In this document: in pieces, positions 63,886 to 64,000 of the stretch
Layout: every line of letters starts with the position of its first letter
Numbering within the stretch: position 1 is the first letter of the stretch
Source of the DNA: Bifidobacterium aerophilum
Lineage (GTDB): Bacteria; Actinomycetota; Actinomycetes; Actinomycetales; Bifidobacteriaceae
Reading direction: 5' to 3'
Length of the DNA stretch: 64,000 nt
Assembly (NCBI RefSeq): GCF_010667685.1
Contig: NZ_WHZW01000013.1
Coordinates: 1 to 64,000 of the forward strand
Made by a program: the position numbers and the translations under genes
The notes under the pieces: generated by a model
Database searches by the model: none
What the model was told of the DNA's origin: nothing
The model's input: only the letters and a program-made list of their open reading frames with translations

Positions 63886-64000
63886 TCAGATTCGGTGCAT
63901 CTTGGTGAAGATCTCCTCGCGCTGGCAGCGGATGCGCACGCCGATGTCGTCGCCGAGATCCTCAAGGTTGCCGACCATGGCGCTGAATTCCTTGTCGGAG
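63886..64000 (-). CDS. ACT-domain protein, UPF0237 family (partial)
   Basis: The C-terminal 37 residues only ([37 protein letters not shown]); the rest lies outside the window. This end is typical for the 90-aa stand-alone ACT proteins that precede UPF0210 genes. The gap to the UPF0210 ATG is about 30 bp and carries its RBS, so they form an operon. Presumed small-molecule sensor. Confidence 0.85.
   Translation of the reverse strand, partial: SDKEFSAMVGNLEDLGDDIGVRIRCQREEIFTKMHRI

Overview
The window is a piece of a high-GC actinobacterial chromosome, almost certainly a Bifidobacterium (species not resolved). The pointers are the GH36/GH32 sugar genes with LacI control, the DXP-pathway genes ispG and dxr next to recO and uppS, small actinobacterial families (DUF3052, DUF3107, DUF2342), a four-repeat DivIVA-like protein, a VKOR protein, and a type I-E CRISPR-Cas system whose repeat core is ATCCCCGCGGGTGCGGGG. 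Most genes are very GC-rich. The exopolysaccharide genes at about 7-15 kb, the ATPase/HepT patch at 6.3-7.05 kb and the promoter upstream of fic at 59.5 kb are visibly AT-richer and look acquired.

Layout. 0-4.8 kb: GH36 alpha-galactosidase-like protein with atypical catalytic residues, an M24B aminopeptidase P and a NUDIX hydrolase. 4.9-7.05 kb: an accessory patch with an ATPase_2/DUF234 gene, a divergent HEPN (HepT-like) gene, paired palindromes, and the relic of a second copy of the ATPase unit. 7.06-20.55 kb: one leftward exopolysaccharide operon with translationally overlapping genes. It starts with a priming glycosyltransferase split by a frameshift at a run of eight G, followed by a BY-kinase, two GT4 enzymes, an acetyltransferase-GT4 fusion, a membrane polymerase candidate, an acyltransferase, a pyruvyltransferase-family protein, a nitroreductase-family protein, a small membrane protein and a flippase. 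20.8-25.3 kb: a sucrose regulon (LacI regulator, sugar:H+ symporter, GH32 beta-fructofuranosidase) with clear LacI operators. 25.3-43.4 kb: mostly core genes (uppS, recO, membrane hydrolase, ispG, dxr, DivIVA-like, tRNA-Val, Lon-like protease, zincin-like protein, UvrD-like helicase, an APH-fold pseudokinase, PHP phosphoesterase, VKOR, dapF, murI). 43.4-44.7 kb: a 52-53-bp periodic repeat and a patatin-like protein.

44.8-59.6 kb is the defence locus: a CRISPR array of 54 recognisable repeats, the leader, and a leftward operon fic-cas3-casA-casB-casC-casD-casE-cas1-cas2. A Fic protein with a winged-helix tail is the first gene, 4 bp ahead of cas3, and a palindrome lies just before its ribosome binding site. 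The array decays at the end away from the leader. Two spacers differ by one base, in the crRNA seed.

59.7-64 kb: an anchored membrane protein, mutY, trmL, a non-coding stretch with twin 88-bp hairpins (28-bp stem and 32-nt loop in both, with compensatory changes), a UPF0210 protein and the end of its ACT-domain partner. The most unusual items are the twin hairpins, the fic-led cas operon with its palindrome, the re-acquired spacer pair, the G8 switch in the priming glycosyltransferase, the duplicated and decayed ATPase unit, and two enzymes that have lost canonical catalytic residues (GH36 and APH-fold).
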